The translations under genes and the position numbers were made by a program. A stretch of DNA of 33,790 nucleotides from a virus, in IMG/VR virus record IMGVR_UViG_3300023174_000418, positions 1-33,790 of that record. One strand, given 5' to 3'. The notes below the pieces were generated by a model. The model was given only the letters and a program-made list of their open reading frames with translations, was not told where the DNA came from and did no database searches. The first letter of the stretch is position 1, and every line of letters starts with the position of its first letter. Shown here piece by piece: positions 31,623 to 33,790 of the stretch.

Positions 31623-33737
31623 CTATTGCATAAACGGGTTTTGACCTTGGTCAACGTCTTGCACGGCATAGGTTGCAGCCATCATTTGCTCAGCGTTACG
31701 TCGCTCAATCTCTCGAGCCAATGCGTCAATAGGCATATTGTGGATTAGCAGGTTAACCAGCGCATCAATCTCGGTCTTGTTTTGGCTCGTGATTGACCTA
31801 GTGTTCTGGTCATTGACCTTAACCTCGGCCATTGTCTCAGTGTTATGAGCCTTTGCCGTGACTTCCATGAGCTTGCGCTTGTTAGCTCCTTCTTCCTTAA
31901 TTTGCGCCACTTGACCGCGATTGTTGATTTCGAGCTGCATCGCTTGCATTTGTTGCTGCATCATCTGCATTTGCTGCTTGGCTTGTGCGAGCTGCATCTG
32001 GACCTGTGGCGGTATATCTGACTTCTCATCAATCTGCGCCAACGGGTTAACCGCGGCCAACCGGTCGGCAATGATCTCGGCGCCAGGGAAATCCATCTGT
32101 CGGAACACCAGATCGCCAGCAGCTTGGAACAGCTCTGGGCTTGATCCAATGAGCGGCATCATTGCATCGACCGCTTGAATGCGCCGTGATGCGTAGCCAG
32201 GACCCGTGTCCATGCTGACGTCATACTCGCCAACGGTGACGTCGTTTAGCACTCTCCCAACCTGGGAGGCTTCATTGATGGTGATCAAGTCTGGTTTGCC
32301 ATCAACGCCGATGATCCGCATCACGCGCTCGCTATCGTAAATCTTCGGAATCATATCCAGAATAATCCGGCCAGTCTGGGCAATGGATTTAGTCAAATTA
32401 TCGTAGTAGTGATAATTCGTCATATCCACTTGTTGCTGCTGACCGTTCAGCGCTTTACCGCTGATGTTGCCGGTCGGCAATTGGCTCGGATCGAAGATGC
32501 CCACGACCTGCTGTAGATCGTTGCTGACCGACTCTGCCGCAGCCATGATTCCAGCAGGAGGTGGCTCGGGTTGCAGACGGGTCGGAACCGGCGCCGTCCG
32601 TCCCTCAATGTCGGTCTGCTTGTATCGCAGCACCGGCGTGGCTTTGATGTTCGCCGCTGCCCACTCGGTCTCGTGACCTTCGTCTTGCCCTTCGGCCAGC
32701 AGCCACTTGGCTTTCGGCGCCAAAGCAATCGCCTCGGTCATGCTGGTCTGCCAGAAGTTGTACATCTTCTGCGGATCTTTGGCGTAGCGCACCAGCCCGT
32801 ACTTGATCGACTTACTGTCAATCACGATCCGACCGCCATAGACCGGCACGACAGGGATAAATTTACCTGGCCAATCGCGCTCCTCAAGGATCTCCATGGC
32901 GGTCAACTTGCACCACTTGACTACTTTTTTATAGCTATCGCGTTCACCAACGATCTCGAGCCCGTGCTGGGCCATGAAATCCTTGCTTGGAAGCTGATCC
33001 TTGAACAGACGGGATTTGTCGTTCAATAGATATAACTTGGCAGGCGTGCGCTCAATGTAAAAATACTCGGCAATCCGAACATCTTCCTTGGTCACCCACT
33101 CAGGATTACTGTCGCCGCTGCCTTGAGCGCTGAAATTCCCGCCATCGTCAGCATTTGGGTACATCTCCCGAAACTTGTCCTTGCTCATGATCGTCGTGAT
33201 CAGGCAACGCTCTTGGTCCGAGCCGTCTAGCGCCGTGCTGTTGGGATCAAAATAGACGCTGAACGGGTTCTCGATTGACTCAATGTAGATCTCTTGGTCA
33301 AACGACTCAGGAGACACGTAATCGGTCACCACGCGCCAGTAACCCCAGCCCATCCTGACGGCAGACTCAAACGCTCGGTCATAGGCACTATCGGCGTCGC
33401 TATTGATCTCAATGTGCCGACATATACCCTCGACAACCTCGGCAGTCTCTTTGTCTGCGTAGCTGTTGCACGGATGGACCTTGATCCGGGGACGCTGCTG
33501 GCGCTGCTGGTTGGCGATCTGCCGGCAATAGGCGTCGAGCTTGTTAATCGTCAGGCACGGCCTGGCTTCCAGGTTCCGGCTGTTCTGGATCTCGACAGGC
33601 CATTGGTCGCCGCTGACAAAGCGCAGATCGTCCAGCGCATCAGAGCGGTTGACGCTATCGGCTTCGCTTGCCAGACGCAGAAATTTCATTGCATCAGCAA
33701 TGCGCCCGTCCTCGCCTTCGTTTTGATAATTTGCCAT
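31623..33737 (-). CDS. Portal protein, P22 gp1-like
   Basis: 704 residues (P22 portal 725). It has DALDDLRFVSGDQWP, LEARPCLTINKLDAYCRQIA with NQQRQQRPRIKVHP, then ENPFSVYFDPNS. Later come VPVYGGRIVIDSKSIKYGLV and the segment NISGKALNGQQQQVDMTNYH. Near the C-terminus is a Gln/Met-rich helical stretch (QQMQMMQQQMQAMQ) like the P22 barrel and coiled-coil end. It forms the twelve-fold ring for DNA entry and exit. The ATG at 33737 follows another stop by one base. Confidence 0.95.
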   Translation of the reverse strand: MANYQNEGEDGRIADAMKFLRLASEADSVNRSDALDDLRFVSGDQWPVEIQNSRNLEARPCLTINKLDAYCRQIANQQRQQRPRIKVHPCNSYADKETAEVVEGICRHIEINSDADSAYDRAFESAVRMGWGYWRVVTDYVSPESFDQEIYIESIENPFSVYFDPNSTALDGSDQERCLITTIMSKDKFREMYPNADDGGNFSAQGSGDSNPEWVTKEDVRIAEYFYIERTPAKLYLLNDKSRLFKDQLPSKDFMAQHGLEIVGERDSYKKVVKWCKLTAMEILEERDWPGKFIPVVPVYGGRIVIDSKSIKYGLVRYAKDPQKMYNFWQTSMTEAIALAPKAKWLLAEGQDEGHETEWAAANIKATPVLRYKQTDIEGRTAPVPTRLQPEPPPAGIMAAAESVSNDLQQVVGIFDPSQLPTGNISGKALNGQQQQVDMTNYHYYDNLTKSIAQTGRIILDMIPKIYDSERVMRIIGVDGKPDLITINEASQVGRVLNDVTVGEYDVSMDTGPGYASRRIQAVDAMMPLIGSSPELFQAAGDLVFRQMDFPGAEIIADRLAAVNPLAQIDEKSDIPPQVQMQLAQAKQQMQMMQQQMQAMQLEINNRGQVAQIKEEGANKRKLMEVTAKAHNTETMAEVKVNDQNTRSITSQNKTEIDALVNLLIHNMPIDALAREIERRNAEQMMAATYAVQDVDQGQNPFMQ

Positions 33738-33738
33738 T

Positions 33739-33790
33739 TCAGCCCATCCAGTTCGTTGGTAACGTGAAGGTTACTTGTTTCTTACGTTGC
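33739..33790 (-). CDS. End of an upstream gene, probably terL C-terminus
   Basis: Sixteen codons and a TGA (QRKKQVTFTLPTNWMG) enter from the right edge and stop one base before the portal ATG. In P22-like gene order the gene before portal is terL, which is cut at the left edge. This fits the missing end of terL, but the fragment is too short to prove it. Only one of the two frames without an early stop was chosen, by its spacing to portal. Confidence 0.45.
   Translation of the reverse strand, partial: QRKKQVTFTLPTNWMG

Noticed and set aside
1-33790. Integrase, CI-type repressor or attachment site
   Set aside because: I looked for tyrosine or serine recombinase motifs and a repressor with a peptidase domain and saw none; temperate life is not supported by this window.
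1-33790. tRNA genes or CRISPR arrays
   Set aside because: No cloverleaf with TTCGA-type arm in a free gap and no regular spacer-repeat array; the only free gaps are short or taken by the origin and control region. The iterons are too short and close to be CRISPR.

Overview
The window is almost all of a tailed-phage genome (short-tailed, podovirus-like) with a P22-type virion gene set: portal (gp1-like), scaffold (gp8-like), coat (gp5-like), tail accessory factor (gp4-like), packaged-DNA stabilisation protein (gp10-like) and a block of ejection proteins, the last of which carries a lytic transglycosylase domain. Nearly every base is coding, starts and stops overlap as ATGA, GTGA, TGATG or TAATG, and I see no tRNA, integrase, CI-like repressor, CRISPR array or insertion sequence. 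A set of small paralogues (start 'QALEALE', end 'RPWVGLT') resembles genes common in phages of Betaproteobacteria (Burkholderiales), so such a host is the best guess; this is inference from family resemblance.

Layout. 1-4613 (minus): large and small terminase, a ParB/DNA-methyltransferase fusion, small unknown proteins, a GroES-like co-chaperonin and a ferritin-like protein. 4624-4678: a likely terminator for leftward transcription. 4692-7315 (minus): early leftward operon with a DUF3310 protein, a Cys-rich protein, an HTH-like protein, an SSB-like protein with an acidic DIPF tip, and RusA. 6551-6726: five 12-bp direct repeats followed by five perfect DnaA boxes, the likely replication origin. 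7316-7572: divergent control region with palindromic operator-like sites. 7573-11416 (plus): early rightward operon with short leader genes, a YqaJ-type exonuclease, an ERF single-strand annealing protein, an HTH protein and the small paralogue family. 11411-33737 (minus): late genes, reading from right to left portal, scaffold, coat, fibres and decoration-like proteins, neck and tail proteins, ejection proteins, holin-like proteins, GH108 endolysin and a calcineurin-type phosphoesterase.

The left edge cuts terL after about 373 codons. The right edge begins, just upstream of portal, with what looks like the last codons of another leftward gene. Together these suggest a circular or circularly permuted genome opened inside terL, with a short piece of terL missing between the two ends. 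On a circle the late genes form one continuous leftward run: 4613 to 1, then 33790 to 11411.

How it works together. The phage carries its own recombination kit (exonuclease, ERF, SSB-like protein, RusA) but no recognisable polymerase, primase, helicase or helicase loader. With the DnaA-box cluster this points to replication started by host DnaA. The most unusual items are this origin, the phage GroES homologue, a seven-repeat beta-propeller in the fibre region, a beta-domain inserted into the gp4-like neck protein, and a cupin among the tail genes.
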